Counted from the first letter of the stretch, positions 9,841-21,407 are shown. The stretch: 64,000 nt of DNA from Caenorhabditis remanei (GCF_010183535.1 NC_071332.1:17174001-17238000), one strand, 5' to 3'. The notes: generated from the letters alone by a model not told the origin. Made by a program: numbers and translations.

Positions 9841-11513
9841 ATGAAATTCACTATTTTCCCTGGTCTATTTGATATTGATGTAAATCTGGAAGATGATTGC
9901 GAGGTAATTAAATGTATTTTTGGGAATGATATTCCATATTAAAATTTTACAGAATCTCAAACGAACCATTAACAATCTTAAAGGAGAACTCAGAAAGTGT
10001 TACGAGGAACTGAAGAAAGTCACATCTGATTTAGAATATGATATGTCTTTTAATGAAATGTTTGGTATTCTTGAAACTTTCAGTGACGAATAGTAGAAAT
10101 TATGCTTGGGAGAGTAGAAATCAAATGAATAAAGAACTGACCGAACTGAAAGAGATCAAGGCATCCAATGACCGAATAATTGAGTAGGCTGGGTATCTCA
10201 AAATTACGAATATTTGTAAAAGCTTGTTTCAGATCGATGAAAAACAAGATTGAGGTCAATCAGAAAAATCACGATGAGCACCTGGCGAAGAATATTAAAA
10301 CATTCGAGGAAGGTCTGGCAATATTGAAAGATGAGTTAGCGGATTTTTTCCAAAAAAAAACAAGATGAACATGAAGTTAAGGTGAGATACTAATTTTACA
10401 ATTTAATTTTTAAATCGGTGAATTTTTAGCTGGAAAAAATCAAAAAGGAGCAGGATCTAAAAATTAAAGAGCTAAATGAGATTTTAAAGAAAACAAAACA
10501 AGAAAGTGAGGCGAAACAGGCAAAGATTGAGAAGGAAAACAAGATACTGAAATCGAAACAAGCCAATGAGTTGGTAATTCACCAACGAGAGATGAATAGA
10601 TTGATCGCGGAGCATCAGAAGGAAACTGAAGCAATAAGAAAGGAAAATGAGGCAATGAAAAATAAGTTGGAGGAAGAGAAGAAGTAATATTCATTTTTCC
10701 TTTATGAATTTTAAATAACGTTCATTTCTAACAGAAAGCATCGTGATCTGGAACAAAATCTACGATCCGAACAATCCGCTGAACTCACCAACGCCCTCAA
10801 TCATGAAATCACCCTGGATGCCACTAACCGTGTTTTGAAACAATTTTTGAACATCACAAAAACCGTTCAGGATGCTAGTGAATCACTGAAAAGCATTGAA
10901 CTTTATGTGAGTTTTTGTTGGAGAGAAATAGATTGAAAGAAACATAAATGGTTTCAGTGTTCAAACAAGTCTCCCGAGAATTTCGATGGTGAAATTGCCA
11001 GAGACCTGCACGAGTTAAACGAGTTGAAATCAAACTTCAAGGCACATGTTTTTCAATTCCGGCAGTTTGTTATAAATGAACAAAACGCTCATCAAGAAAT
11101 TCTTAATGTTTGTAAAGTGAGTTTATTCACAGAATCCCTCACAACAACCTCCAATTTTTTAGAGTTACCTACAAGATTTCGAAGAATCTATGATGAATGA
11201 AAGTCTAATAGAGTTATGTCTTCATTTGCCAACCGCCATCGAGAACAAGAAAACGTCTGAAATTAAAAAATTCAAAAAGATAGCAGAAAAGTTGTCTGAG
11301 GAAATGAAAATCGCTCGAGATGACGTTCAAATGGAACTTGAAGATATTTCCACGGATAGTCAACTTGAGATTCTACCTGCAGATATGAATTCAGAAATCT
11401 TGCCTGGGACGTCTGACGGAAATGTTAAAAAAATTTGCTTTTTTGTTTACTTGTTTCTTGTATCTTTCGTTTCTATTCCCGTTTTAGAATTCATATTCTG
11501 GATAATTGGATAA
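9841..11513 (+). pseudogene. Coiled-coil family gene CC-C, probably inactivated; C-terminal membrane segment
   Basis: Exons line up with CC-D: 9841-9903, 9953-10040 (88 nt in both), 10084-10183 (100 in both), 10233-10381 (149 against 148), 10430-10683 (254), 10735-10906 (172), 10958-11116 (159), 11163-11513. There are two lesions. The donor after exon 2 is ATATGT instead of GT, and the next GT leads into TAG TAG. Exon 4 carries one extra base in a T/A homopolymer near 10340-10359, giving TGA. Exons 5-8 are clean. The last exon is 120 nt longer than in the paralogues and ends in ICFFVYLFLVSFVSIPVLEF and a few more residues, a likely tail-anchor membrane helix. Sequencing error in the homopolymer is possible, but it would not explain the donor. 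Confidence 0.6.
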
Positions 11514-12361
11514 ATTTGAGAATATTGTTAGCAAGTTATGAAAAATTTCACTGTATTTTCCGGTAATTATGTTTTAATAAAAGTTTAATCCGAGTTTTCT
11601 TGGAAATTATTACTGATAGCATTCAACAGATCTGTATGTGAGTTTATAGCCGACTGCATGGTTTTTGTAGTGTACCGTTTTTGATGAAACCTAGGAGCCG
11701 CCCAGTTGGATATATTTATGTTTTCAGGGAAACCACAATTATAGACATGCAGTCGCTGAAGCTGCAACATTTTCACAAAATAGGCACATCTGAAAGAAGA
11801 ATCGTATGTTCTCATCTTAAAATTTTCATTTTTTGGAAAGGAGATAATTTTTTTAATCTTAGCCATTATTAATGCGCTCCCACTTTTTATTACTTTGTTT
11901 ACTTCAAAAAACAAGAATGAGCAATGAGGTGGGCGTGTCCAAAAACGGGCGGGGCTGATGGATCAGATTGTGCAATGATTCTTAACAGATCTGGCATATA
12001 TAAACATTAGAAGTTTCATTACCGTATTCATTTGTGTTGATACTCAACGGAAAGCTATTAACATTTTATTTACTTAAAAATATGAAAACGACACAATTTT
12101 TCTCTCAGATTATGTTTTTCATATATCCTGTTCCAACTTTGTTTTTTTGCCTGTCAGTTCAATTTGCGGAAAAATGTTGCTTATTGACATGTTCTCTTGC
12201 TCACTCTTAATTTTTTACGCCCTGTTGTTGATCTTGCCGTTATTTTCTACTTCTTATCTTTGTTTTATAATAAAACAGTTTTAGAATTGTCATTTGGAGT
12301 TTTTTTGGAGTTTTTTTTTCAAAAAAGTAGAACACAATTTAATAATTCTAAGTTTCAGAAC
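11514..12361. other. Intergenic before CC-D, with a Helitron-end relic and promoter block
   Basis: TTCAACAGATCTGTATGTGA at 11622 and GTGTACCGTTTTTGATGAAA at 11670 resemble 60790-60880 near the 5' end of the Helitron-like element, so this may be an old fragment of the same family. The promoter block ATTGACATGTTCTCTTGCTC lies at about 12183-12203 before CC-D. A 109-codon minus frame at 11585 overlaps the relic and is not supported. Confidence 0.4.
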
Positions 12362-14034
12362 ATGTTTGGTCGAGACTTGTTTAACCTTGGTGGAGGTGGA
12401 AGTTCAAGGGGCCGAGTTGAAATAAGTGGATGCACTGGAATGGGAGGTGGCATTCCAACGTCGAATATTGTTGAGGGAGGATGCACCACTTTTCCGATCC
12501 CAATCCCTCCTTCAATACCACCAATTTTCGGAGGTGGAGATTCGGTAACTTCCCTTTTTTTGTTTTTGAGTTTTCAATCAATATATTTATAGGGAAAACA
12601 AAAAATCATCGATGATTTGAGAAGAGAGCTAAGAGAGTGCAAGAAACAACTTGAAGAAGTCAGATCTGAATTGCGTTCTGGTAAGCTTTTGTTTTTAAAC
12701 AGTTTGATGAAAACTGGTTTTACTTACAGTAAAAAGCAGTAGAGATTCGGCTAGGGAGAGAGAAAACAAATTGGAAAGAGAACTGAGAGAGATGAAGGAG
12801 GTTAAGGAGTCAAACGACCGAATTATTGCGTAAGTTTGAAGAAATTTACCGAAAAAGGAAATTGATGAGATTTATTTCAGATCGATGAAAAGCAAGATTG
12901 AGATAAACCAGAAAAACCATGATGAGCAAATTGCGAAGAGAATTGAAGAACACGAGGAAAAAATGTCAGTATTGAAAGATAAGAATGCGGAATGTTTGAA
13001 AACGGCAAAAGAAGAGAATGAAGCTAAGGTGAGATCTAATTGAACAATTTAGTTTTTATTCAGTGAATTTTCAGATGGAAAAACTGAAAAAAGAGCAGGA
13101 TCGAAAAATTAAAGAACTAGATGAGATTTTGAAGAAAACAAAGCAAGAAAGTGAGGCGAAACAGGCAACGGTTGAAAAGGAAATCAAGATATTGAAATCG
13201 AAACAAGCCAATGAGTTGGTAATTCACCAACAAGAGATGAATAGATTGGTCGAGGAGCATCAGAAGGAAACTGATGCAATCAGAAAGAAACAAGAGGCAA
13301 TGAAAAATAAATTGGAGGAAGAGAAGAAGTAATATTCGTTTTTTCCTTTATGAATTTTGAGTAACGTTAATTTATAACAGAAACCATCGTGATCTGGAAC
13401 AAAATCAACGATACGAACAATCCGCTGAACTCACCAACGCTCTCAACCATCGCATCGCTCTTGATGCTTCTAACCGTGTATTGAAACAGTTTCTGAATAT
13501 CACAAAAACCGTCCAAGACACCAGTGATGCTTTAAAACGCATACAGTCTTATGTGAGTTTATAGTTAATTTGGATTATTGAAGCTATTTGGAAATTTTCA
13601 GTGCTCAACGGAGTCTCCTGAAAACAACGAAACTAAAATAACCCTGAACGTGCAAGGATTGGATGAGTTGAAGGAGAAATTTAAGATGGAAATGTTCCAG
13701 TTCCAACAGTTCATTATTGAAGAACAAAATTCTAAGCTGGAGATTCTCAATGCTTGTAAAGTAAGAGTTTCCTTTGTGGAGTATCAATAACTTGAACTTT
13801 TAGAGATATCTTCAAAAGTTTGAAGAATCAATGAGAAATCAGAATCTGTTGGATATATGCCTACAGTTGCCAGCAGCTATCGAGAATAAGAATGTGGAGG
13901 AAATCAAAAATTTTGAGAAGAAAGCTAAAGAGTTGTCGAAGGAAATGGATATTGCTAGTGATGAGGTTCAGAAGAGAATTGGAATGATCTCAACTGCTGA
14001 TCAGCTTGAGATAATGAATGGGGGATCTGATTAA
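12362..14034 (+). CDS. Coiled-coil family protein CC-D (intact member)
   Basis: Eight exons (12362-12544, 12593-12680, 12730-12829, 12881-13028, 13075-13328, 13381-13552, 13602-13760, 13804-14034) join without a break into 444 aa. Exon 1 encodes a Gly/Pro-rich head (LGGGGSSRGR; IPIPPSIPPIFGGG). Residues about 65-275 are coiled coil with IEINQKNHDEQI and KIKELDEILKKTKQESEAK. The remaining 165 residues form the family C-terminal domain: ASNRVLKQFLNITKTVQDTS, then LQKFEESM and LQLPAAIENK. No signal peptide, membrane helix or catalytic motif is visible. The start directly follows AGTTTCAGAAC, a trans-splice-like acceptor; the frame is open upstream to 12197, but that part is promoter. As the only undamaged copy it is the reference for exon lengths. 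A structural or scaffold role is only a guess. Confidence 0.8.
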
Positions 14035-14129
14035 ACATTGTTTTTCTTTCTGTGCTCATAGTATGTACTTGCCACTTTATTCTGTAACACGTTTCGATAA
14101 TATCCATAAACTAAGATTACGTTTAAAGT

Positions 14130-15522
14130 TTAATATTGATAAGGAAATGAGCGTATTTTGGTGAACTCATCGACAGTCTCATCAGTTACATTCTTCCGTC
14201 TCTCCGCCATTTCCGCAATAATTTTCTGCACCTCCACCGTGGCACGAGCCTTCAGCTCTCCCGACAAAAGTTCTCCTTTGGTGTATTGTTCACGGATCTT
14301 TTCGAGTTCCGCATCGTCTTCCAAGAAGAAACGAAGGAATTGGAAACTGATATCCACGTCGCAATTGCCTCCCTTAGCGCGGTGCTCTTGGATGGTTTGT
14401 TGGCCACCGGAAAATGCGTACTTGTTGATCTGAAAGTAGAAATGGTTGAGGAGCGGTGAACTGAAAATTGACCGTACCTTATTCTTGATCTGCTTCGGTG
14501 TATCATCCAAAAAGATACATGTATTCGGCTCCGATGAACTCATCTTCGTCTGAGCACCCTGCAGCGCTGGCAGGAAAGTGGAGAAGATGAGCGATGGCTT
14601 CGACGCCTTTAACTTTGGTGCCACGTCACGACACATTCTGAAGTATGGGTCCTGGTCAATGGCACATGGAATCAGGCAAGGAATGTCATTCTTCTTTCCC
14701 TTCTCTCCAAAAATATGTGGGAACGACGAGGCAAAGCATGGGGCGGCTTCGACAGCTGGGAAAGCTGCCTTCCCCATACAATCTTCTGGAGTGAATCCGA
14801 AAATTGAGCGGGTTTGATTCGCGTTGACCGTCTTCCAAATTTTGACAATGTTCTCGTAGAATGGAGGGCACATATAATCGAAATTGTTAAAGATGAAGGT
14901 TTTAGTGGGGTCGAAGCCGACGGAGATTATGTCCTTCATATTCTCGCGAGACATTTCCTTGGCGTCATCCACCTGGGATAGGGGATATTGGAAAATTGAG
15001 ATTATAACGATTTAAACTCACCGTCATATCTTTCCACAAGAACTTCTCATCATCGGTCATTTGAACAATCAACGGAACATCAAACACCTCTTGAAGCCAT
15101 TTTGTGAAGATGAATGGGACAAGATGCCCCAAATGAAGTGACCCCGATGAGGCGCCACGACCAGTGTACAGGAAAAACGGCTCTCCTTTTTCCTTACAAT
15201 CTAGAATCGCCGTGAAATCTCTGTGAGCGAAGAACATTCCACGTCGGAGCATTACACATGATTTGTGTCCGGTTACACGTTCGAAACGGGCAATTATGTC
15301 TTCATCGAGTTTTCGGCAACCGAATCTCACTGAAAAATGATAGCATAATTAGTGTAATTAATTATTTTCTTCATTACCAATCAATTTATCATAATCGATT
15401 CCTGACGCTTTCGTCGTCGTTACCTCCCAAGGTGTCACCTTATCATCGTCGTCTTCCAATTCTCCGTTGACTTGGAGCTCCTCAAGTTTCGCCGTCACAT
15501 TTTCAGGCGCTGAATTAGTCAT
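14130..15522 (-). CDS. wars-1: Cytosolic tryptophanyl-tRNA synthetase
   Basis: Class I aminoacyl-tRNA synthetase that charges tRNA-Trp with tryptophan using ATP. Exons 15522-15378, 15329-15022, 14972-14478 and 14429-14130 give 415 aa. Seen in order: a short acidic N-terminus starting [12 protein letters not shown] (no WHEP domain, unlike vertebrate forms); [16 protein letters not shown] with the HIGH-type [47 protein letters not shown]; and the KMSSS signature in [13 protein letters not shown]. This matches the eukaryotic cytosolic type. The last intron (14430-14477) is 48 nt with no stop in frame, so retention would insert 16 residues just after the KMSSS region. The gene is convergent with CC-D, with 95 bp between their stops. 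Confidence 0.95.
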
Positions 15523-16734
15523 GGTACTTTAGAATCCTGTAAATGAAAAAATATATGATTTTCAGAAAAAAAAAGTGAAAAAATTGAGAAAAATTAGTTT
15601 GAAAGCGGGTATTCGTTATGTTTCGGAGCGAAAGTGAAATTCCGAACTACGTGGAAATTTATCTGAAAATCCTCATTGAATTTAGCTGAAAACACAGCAA
15701 AAACTAATAATTTATACCAAACTTGGTCGCTATTGAAACATTTCTCTTACTATCAGAACACAAGACAAAACTGATAATACACATTGTTTCGTTTATGTCT
15801 CCAAATATTTCCGCCGGCAGTAAGAAACGTCGACGCCATAAGGGAATACCCTCCGTTTAACCATGTGCAGAGAGGAGAAAGCAGACGGGACGAGAACGAG
15901 CGAAACTGCAAATTTATGAAAGAAATAGTGGGGAGAAGTGATGCAATGTGATTCAAAATTTGGCTATTTTGAAGGCTAAAGATGACGACAAAATGATTTC
16001 GAGTAGTGTTTGAAGGTCAGATGAGAACGTATGGAAGGAGGAGTCAAAATATGAAAATATTTCAACATTTCAGAAGCGATGACAGATGGAGTCAGTCATA
16101 TTTTTTATTTCAGATTTCGATGTTTCAGGCAATTCTAAGAAACTTTCATAACTGGAGCATAGGCATGCTAAAAATCGCTCTAAACGCCACAATTCCCGTT
16201 CTCCTGACTCAAAAGGAGTCTAGGTGGAAGAGTTTTTCCACTCGACCGTGTATGTAGTCCTCTCGGACAAAATTATTTTTTAATTCCTCGTCTCTTCGCT
16301 TTTTTTAACACACTTCCGTGTTTTTTGCTTTTTATATCTCCAAAAAAAGAAAAACTACGAAAATTTGTTGAAAAAGTGAGAAAACGAGGAATTAAGAAAA
16401 AAATATCTTGTCCGAGAGAACTACACGGCCGCGCTGAAAAACTTTTCCACCTAGACTTCCTTTGAGTCAGGAGAACGGAATAAATCAGTATTTCTATAGG
16501 AAAGAAATGTTATAAAATAAATCATGAGACAAAATTTTATAATGATAATTTATGAAATAGTTCTAACGCGATGACATCAAAAAAACAAGATCAAAAGATT
16601 GTAGTCCTGTACAAGACAAAAGTCTGTTATCGTTTTTCATGACAATTACAAAAATTCATATGAATTATCATCTTTTCTAAAAAAATAAAAGCTATAAAAC
16701 AAACATCGAAACATCAAAATATGCACTCTCCACA
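15523..16734. other. Intergenic between wars-1 and the CUB-like gene
   Basis: This is the shared upstream region of two divergent genes. It holds the inverted-repeat element at about 16120-16482. I see no further gene. A 67-codon minus frame at 15753 and an 83-codon plus frame at 16006 lack family signatures, and the second lies in the repeat. Confidence 0.6.
16120..16482. repeat. Inverted-repeat element, family 2 (copy 1)
   Basis: ATTCCCGTTCTCCTGACTCA at 16191 is answered by TGAGTCAGGAGAACGGAAT ending at 16482, and TAGTCCTCTCGGACAAAAT by TCTTGTCCGAGAGAACTA. The core arms span about 16190-16482. The flank from 16120 (CAGGCAATTCTAAGAA and TGGAGCATA) recurs at 44100, so the element is longer than its palindrome. 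A second copy is at 44095-44400. No protein is encoded. Confidence 0.7.
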
Positions 16735-16756
16735 ATGTTCAGGGTCCAGCTCCTAG
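16721..16756 (+). other. Upstream ORF overlapping the CUB-like start
   Basis: ATG at 16721 opens a 12-codon frame ending in TAG (16754-16756). It overlaps the CUB-like gene's ATG (16735) in another frame. It would be translated only if the mRNA 5' end lies upstream of 16721; trans-splicing or a close transcription start would remove it. Confidence 0.35.
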
Positions 16757-18606
16757 TTTCAATTTCAGCATTAATTGCAGTCTGTGCTGCAGGAAATGGT
16801 TAGTTCCTCAATGTTGTATAACTCCTAACATAGTTCGTTTAGTCTGCAAAACTGGAAATATTGTCAATCGACTCGTGAATTCCCGTCCGTACTACTGGCC
16901 TGCCACATGGACTGAAAATCGGACTGCTCCCCATCTGGAAGAAGATCAGTCTTGTAGTTGGACTGTGACTGTCCCGAAAGGATATTATGCCAAGTTGATC
17001 ATTAGTGGAAAGGCTAATGACAAAAATTCCAGCTTTCAAATGATTGATGCGGCGGGAAATTTGATACAGACGACTCATGAAGAAATGGAACCGTATTATT
17101 TCCCGCCGTATAAATTCACTCTGGCGGTTTCAACGAAGGCAGTGGCTTCGTTTGCATTCAAGATTGAGTGGTTTCTTCGTGAGTTCAGTTCAAAGAACTT
17201 ATTTTTAGATAGTGCTTATAAAACTAAACCAAGCATTTTTTGAAAAGGCAAAAATGTTAGTAGGAAAACACAAAGTTTCACAGTGCTTACATGCATGCGT
17301 GCTGTGAAACTTTTTCTGAATTTTCGGTCATGGAGTCAGTGTGGAGATATGGGACGTGACCTATGTCGTTGGAAAAATGAGAAAACGCTGATTCCAAATA
17401 TATATTCAGTCTTTGCCCTCGACGCTCGGTATTCGAGAAAAAACGCGGTCAAAGTTTCGACCTTTGCAAGTCATTACCTTCCTGACATGTGAAAAATATT
17501 GTCAGCGTTCTGTAGGTGGTAATGAGGCGGTGTGGCATTGGGAACATTAGGAAACGTGAAACTTTGACCTCGTTTTTTTTAATACCAGGCCTTGAGGGCA
17601 AAAATTGAATATATCTTTGGAATCAGCGATTTCTTAGCTTTCCAACGATTTAGGTCACGTCCCATATCTCCAAATTCACACTATGACCTTCCCTAGTCAG
17701 TTGCGGAGTGTCCTGACAAGACATTTTTGAGTAGTTTAAAAGAATTTCATGACACCCTGAATTTCAGTCCCCCAAGTTCAAGGATCTGTGCAAGTCAGCG
17801 CAACCACCCGTCTCATCAATGCCACTTCCTCTACTTACTGTGAATCTTATGGAGGCAACGGTGGAGTCTCCCTTCTCCTGTTCCCAGATAATAGAACCCA
17901 CTATTATTCTCTTCGAAGTGTTTTGGTATTTCTTGGACACGATTTGGATGGAAATTATGTTTCAAAGTTAGTATTTTATTGCTGAAATTGGCTCTAATCC
18001 ATCCTTATACTTTTAGTCTCTACCTTCTCCACCAAACCCATAAACAATGGATTTCAAATGTCGATATTACTATTGTAAATCTGGAAGCTAGTGGTAATGG
18101 AGACCTACTTTTGATTCAAGAAGCGGAAAGTGAGGGTTTTTGAAACTGAAACTGAAACTTTTCAACTATAACATGTTACTCATTTCCAGAAATCAAAGAT
18201 GTGACGTATACCGAACTGGTCCCTATGCCAGGATTTTTTGTGACGGTCACCATAGATAGTCGAGTGAAAAAGTCAGCATTGATTATTGGATACCAAGTAA
18301 ATCAGACATTGGTAGATGTTAAAATGGATGATGTGAGTTTTAAACTAGGAAAAAGGTTGCATAGAAAAAAAATTTCAGCCGTCGTCCACTGTTTCTATCT
18401 ATTATGGATCTCCCTCCCCATTCACACTGGATAAGACTTATAAGTAACATTTTATTATTTTTCTTATTTTTTCCAAATGTTTTTTATTTTTCAGCCAAAC
18501 CACGTTCAATAATGTTCTACCACTTGAATTCGACAACTACGGTATGGGCGTTATTGAGTTTTTTGTGAATGCCGGAAAAGCTGTGTTCACTTTCGAGTAT
18601 CAGTAA
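16735..18606 (+). CDS. Secreted CUB-like domain protein
   Basis: Seven exons (16735-16798, 16843-17178, 17768-17966, 18017-18129, 18190-18332, 18379-18443, 18495-18606) encode 343 aa. Residues 1-20 (MFRVQLLVSISALIAVCAAG) are a signal peptide. A CUB-like domain follows: CKTGNIVNRL, YYWPATWTENRTAP, QSCSWTVTVPKGYYAKLIIS, FAFKIEW. The second half repeats the beta-rich pattern and ends AVFTFEYQ. In C. elegans, proteins with this nematode CUB-like domain are often intestinal and induced by infection; whether that holds here is inference. Intron 2 is swollen to 589 nt by an inverted-repeat element. Several NxT/NxS sites suggest glycosylation. The gene converges on the Str-type receptor, with only 43 bp between stops. 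Confidence 0.85.
17300..17700. repeat. Inverted-repeat element, family 3 (copy 1), in CUB-like intron 2
   Basis: The left arm has GGAGATATGGGACGTGACCT, then CGCTGATTCCAAATATATAT and TTCGAGAAAAAACGCGGTCA. The right arm has the reverse complement: GACCTCGTTTTTTTTAATAC, ATATATCTTTGGAATCAGCG and AGGTCACGTCCCATATCTCC. A second copy fills the intron of ARR8 (57725-58015). Non-coding, MITE-like. Confidence 0.75.
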
Positions 18607-18649
18607 TTTAAGTGATTATTTATTGCATATTGGTTAATTAAATAATACA

Positions 18650-20297
18650 TTAAATAATAAATACTTCCGTTGACTTCATAGACACAGTTTTTGTCTTGCA
18701 GAAAGCTGAAAATACATTTTTTTCAAATTTTTTTCCCAAAAAAATTTTTGACTCTCACCTCTACAAATTACTCTTCTATACTCTGCTACAATGACCATAA
18801 ACACAAATGCGTCGATTGGAGGATAGACACTGAGCAGCGCCATAATCCCTCCCGTCTGCACATTCCACTCGAAATCGAATAATGGTCCGAGAAGGATTGG
18901 CAGAGCTGGCAGAACGAATAGACAAGTTGGCACCAGAGTTTGTACGATGAGAGCTCGAAAAAATTGCTTCTGAAGGCGTCGATTTGGAACGGAGAAGTTT
19001 CCCAATTCCCGTCTCATTGCGATATGCATTCGCGCTCCACAGATAATTATGATGAAATATTGAGAGCTGAGGAGGAAGCCACCGCCAAGCATAAAACTGA
19101 GATTACGCCATCGGAGAGAGTTATCGGCGGCCTGGAAACAGAAATTTGAAATTATTGTAAGGAAGTCTGTTGGTGTGTGGGTTTGTTCAGATGTCCCGAG
19201 TCTGTCTGTGTGTCTATTTATCCAATTTTCCGAATGTCCCAAATTCAATGAATATCATACTTGGTAAGACCTGGCCCGAAAGCCCGGGTGATTGGCGCCA
19301 AAATTCAAAACTCGAATTTTTTGAATTTTTTAACGAAAAAGTCAAATTTCTGACAATGATTCAGACTTAGAAGAATTTCTCAAAAATCATCAAAATGTTC
19401 ACATTTTCGATGAAAAATTGAAAAAATGTCAAAAATTGGTTCTTTTTTGGAAGCCAAGTATAGTTCAAATACCCGGTGTGATCTGTTTAGCCAATGTCTG
19501 TCTGTCATACTGTTTGTCCGGATATCCACAAAAAATGTCAGAACAAAATTGTTAGGTGGTTTTCAAAATACAAAAAAGTTTACCTAATATTAAAAAAACA
19601 ATTTTTGAATGGTTTTGTTTTTTGAGCATATCTGGTATGTCTGTCTGTCCATCTGTTTTCCGGTTGTCCTCTCTCCAAAACTTACATAAGGAACAAAAAT
19701 AAATCTTGGCGTTATTGAAATATCCAGTTCATAAATTTCAGCGAATGTTTCCCTGAAAAATGAAAAAAATTGGTTTTCTTTTTCAAAAAATTGAAAAACT
19801 CACCTTAAATACTCATCGGAATACTCATCTGGATTTCCAGCCCACATCAACAACACACTATAAATAGCACCACAAACCAGCGGATACCCAATCCACCCGA
19901 TAACACCCCAACCTCCAAATATATTTGTTTTGTGAGGGTCGACTAGACTCAAATAGCGAAATATGAATTGCTCGGCGAAGAATGCGAGAATAAAAAGGTA
20001 GAATCCCGCGTAAATCGACACGGAGACTTGTAAAAAGAATTCGGAATTTTCCATCCAGGTATTCAAACTAAAAAGGATAAACGCCCGGTTGTAGTTATGA
20101 GTAAACGGGCGGGCGATAAGTTCCCAACTCGAAAATGCGACACCGGTTACGGCGAAGATAAGGACCATGTACTTGTAAGTACCACCGATTTGTTTTATAT
20201 GGTAGATAGTGAGGTAGATCAAAAAGAAATTCGAGAAGGAAGCGGTGAACACCCCAAGTTTGGTAAAGGCGTCGGAGTATTCGAAGAAGTGAGGCAT
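18650..20297 (-). CDS. Str-type seven-transmembrane chemoreceptor
   Basis: Minus-strand exons from 20297, about 19754-19690, about 19132 and about 18708 to the stop at 18650-18652. The first exon encodes MPHFFEYSDAFTKLGVFTAS, then TYKYMVLIFAVTGVAFSSWE, ARPFTHNYNRAF and a VSIYAGFYLFILAFFAEQFI membrane segment, with YLSLVDPHKTNIFGG. The third carries RRLQKQFFRALIVQTLVPTC and SVYPPIDAFVFMVIVAEYR, the TM6-TM7 hallmarks of the Str superfamily (Str or Srj). The short last exon ends KTKTVSMKSTEVFII. It looks complete. Intron 2 (about 19135-19690) is long and rich in TGTCTGTC. Its ligand cannot be predicted. Confidence 0.85.
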
Positions 20298-21068
20298 ATG
20301 GAGAAAAAAAAAGTTTTGAATAAAAAACTTTGCTTTGAATACTTAAAGATATATATACTTAGAAATAAAACATCTCATGGGACGGGAAATTTAAGTCTTA
20401 ATTAACTGAAAGAAAATGAACTTTCATTTTGAGATCAATAGAACTTAACAGACAAGTTGACGTCGGCAGTCTTGAATTTAAAGAAATAAGAAAAATTCAA
20501 CACGATCAAGTCAGATTTCTTTATGTGTCAGCCGGTATAATTATACATAAAAATAAGAAATTACATGTTTTCTTCGGAAGTGAGGTGTGTTATTGAATAA
20601 CAATCGTCTGAGACAAAGTGTGATGGAAAATTTTCTATTTCCTCACTTTTTTATGGAGGTATTTGCATTTTCTTTTGAAAAAAAAATTTAAAAAATATAT
20701 TCCGAAGTAGAGCAAATCATCATTGGTCTTGTTTCAATAAAAATCTTTTTTTTTGCATTTGAAAATCAAAGAATATTTATTCACTGACTATTAGATATCT
20801 GAAAACAACGATAATTGTGTTTACCAGTAGAACTTGAGGAACTGTTTTCATTTAAGAAGAGCTAGAGATTACGGTAGATATTTTGGAGTCTCGTCTAGTT
20901 TGACATTTCTTGTAAAAATCTCGTCACTTTTTTCTCTAAACATCACCATTATGTCTGCGACATGCACATAAATGTCCAAGCCTTGATCGAACGTTTTTTC
21001 AAAATTTAACTTCCGAAAGTTTTGATGAATTAGAAATCGAAACATTTTTTTAGTTTATAAAAATTTAC
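20298..21068. other. Intergenic, nothing recognised
   Basis: AT-rich sequence upstream of the Str-type receptor. I find no open frame with family features, RNA gene or clear repeat. Confidence 0.6.
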
Positions 21069-21407
21069 AGGGTCTAGGGTCTAGGTAGGGTCTAGGGTCT
21101 AGGGTCTAGGGTCTAGGGTCTAGGGTCTAGGGTCTAGGGTCTAGGGTCTAGGGTCTAGGGTCTAGGGTCTAGGGTCTAGGGTCTAGGGTCTAGGGTCTAG
21201 GGTCTAGGGTCTAGGGTCTAGGGTCTAGGGTCTAGGGTCTAGGGTCTAGGGTCTAGGGTCTAGGGTCTAGGGTCTAGGGTCTAGGGTCTAGGGTCTAGGG
21301 TCTAGGGTCTAGGGTCTAGGGTCTAGGGTCTAGGGTCTAGGGTCTAGGGTCTAGGGTCTAGGGTCTAGGGTCTAGGGTCTAGGGTCTAGGGTCTAGGGTC
21401 TAGGGTA
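21069..21407. repeat. 7-bp satellite (TAGGGTC)n
   Basis: About 48 nearly perfect tandem copies of TAGGGTC over 339 bp, with one irregular unit (CTAGGTAGGG) close to the left end. The unit is G-rich on one strand and reminiscent of telomeric DNA, but it is not the nematode telomere hexamer TTAGGC. The homogeneity implies recent amplification or active slippage. Confidence 0.95.

Noticed and set aside
12197..12361. Upstream start for CC-D at 12197
   Set aside because: The frame is open, but the region contains the conserved promoter block and ends in a trans-splice-like acceptor just before ATG 12362.
14158..14817. Plus-strand frames opposite wars-1
   Set aside because: They are antisense shadows of a well-conserved synthetase.
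21069..21407. Internal telomere of the nematode type
   Set aside because: The unit is TAGGGTC, not TTAGGC, so it is a satellite and not a standard interstitial telomere.
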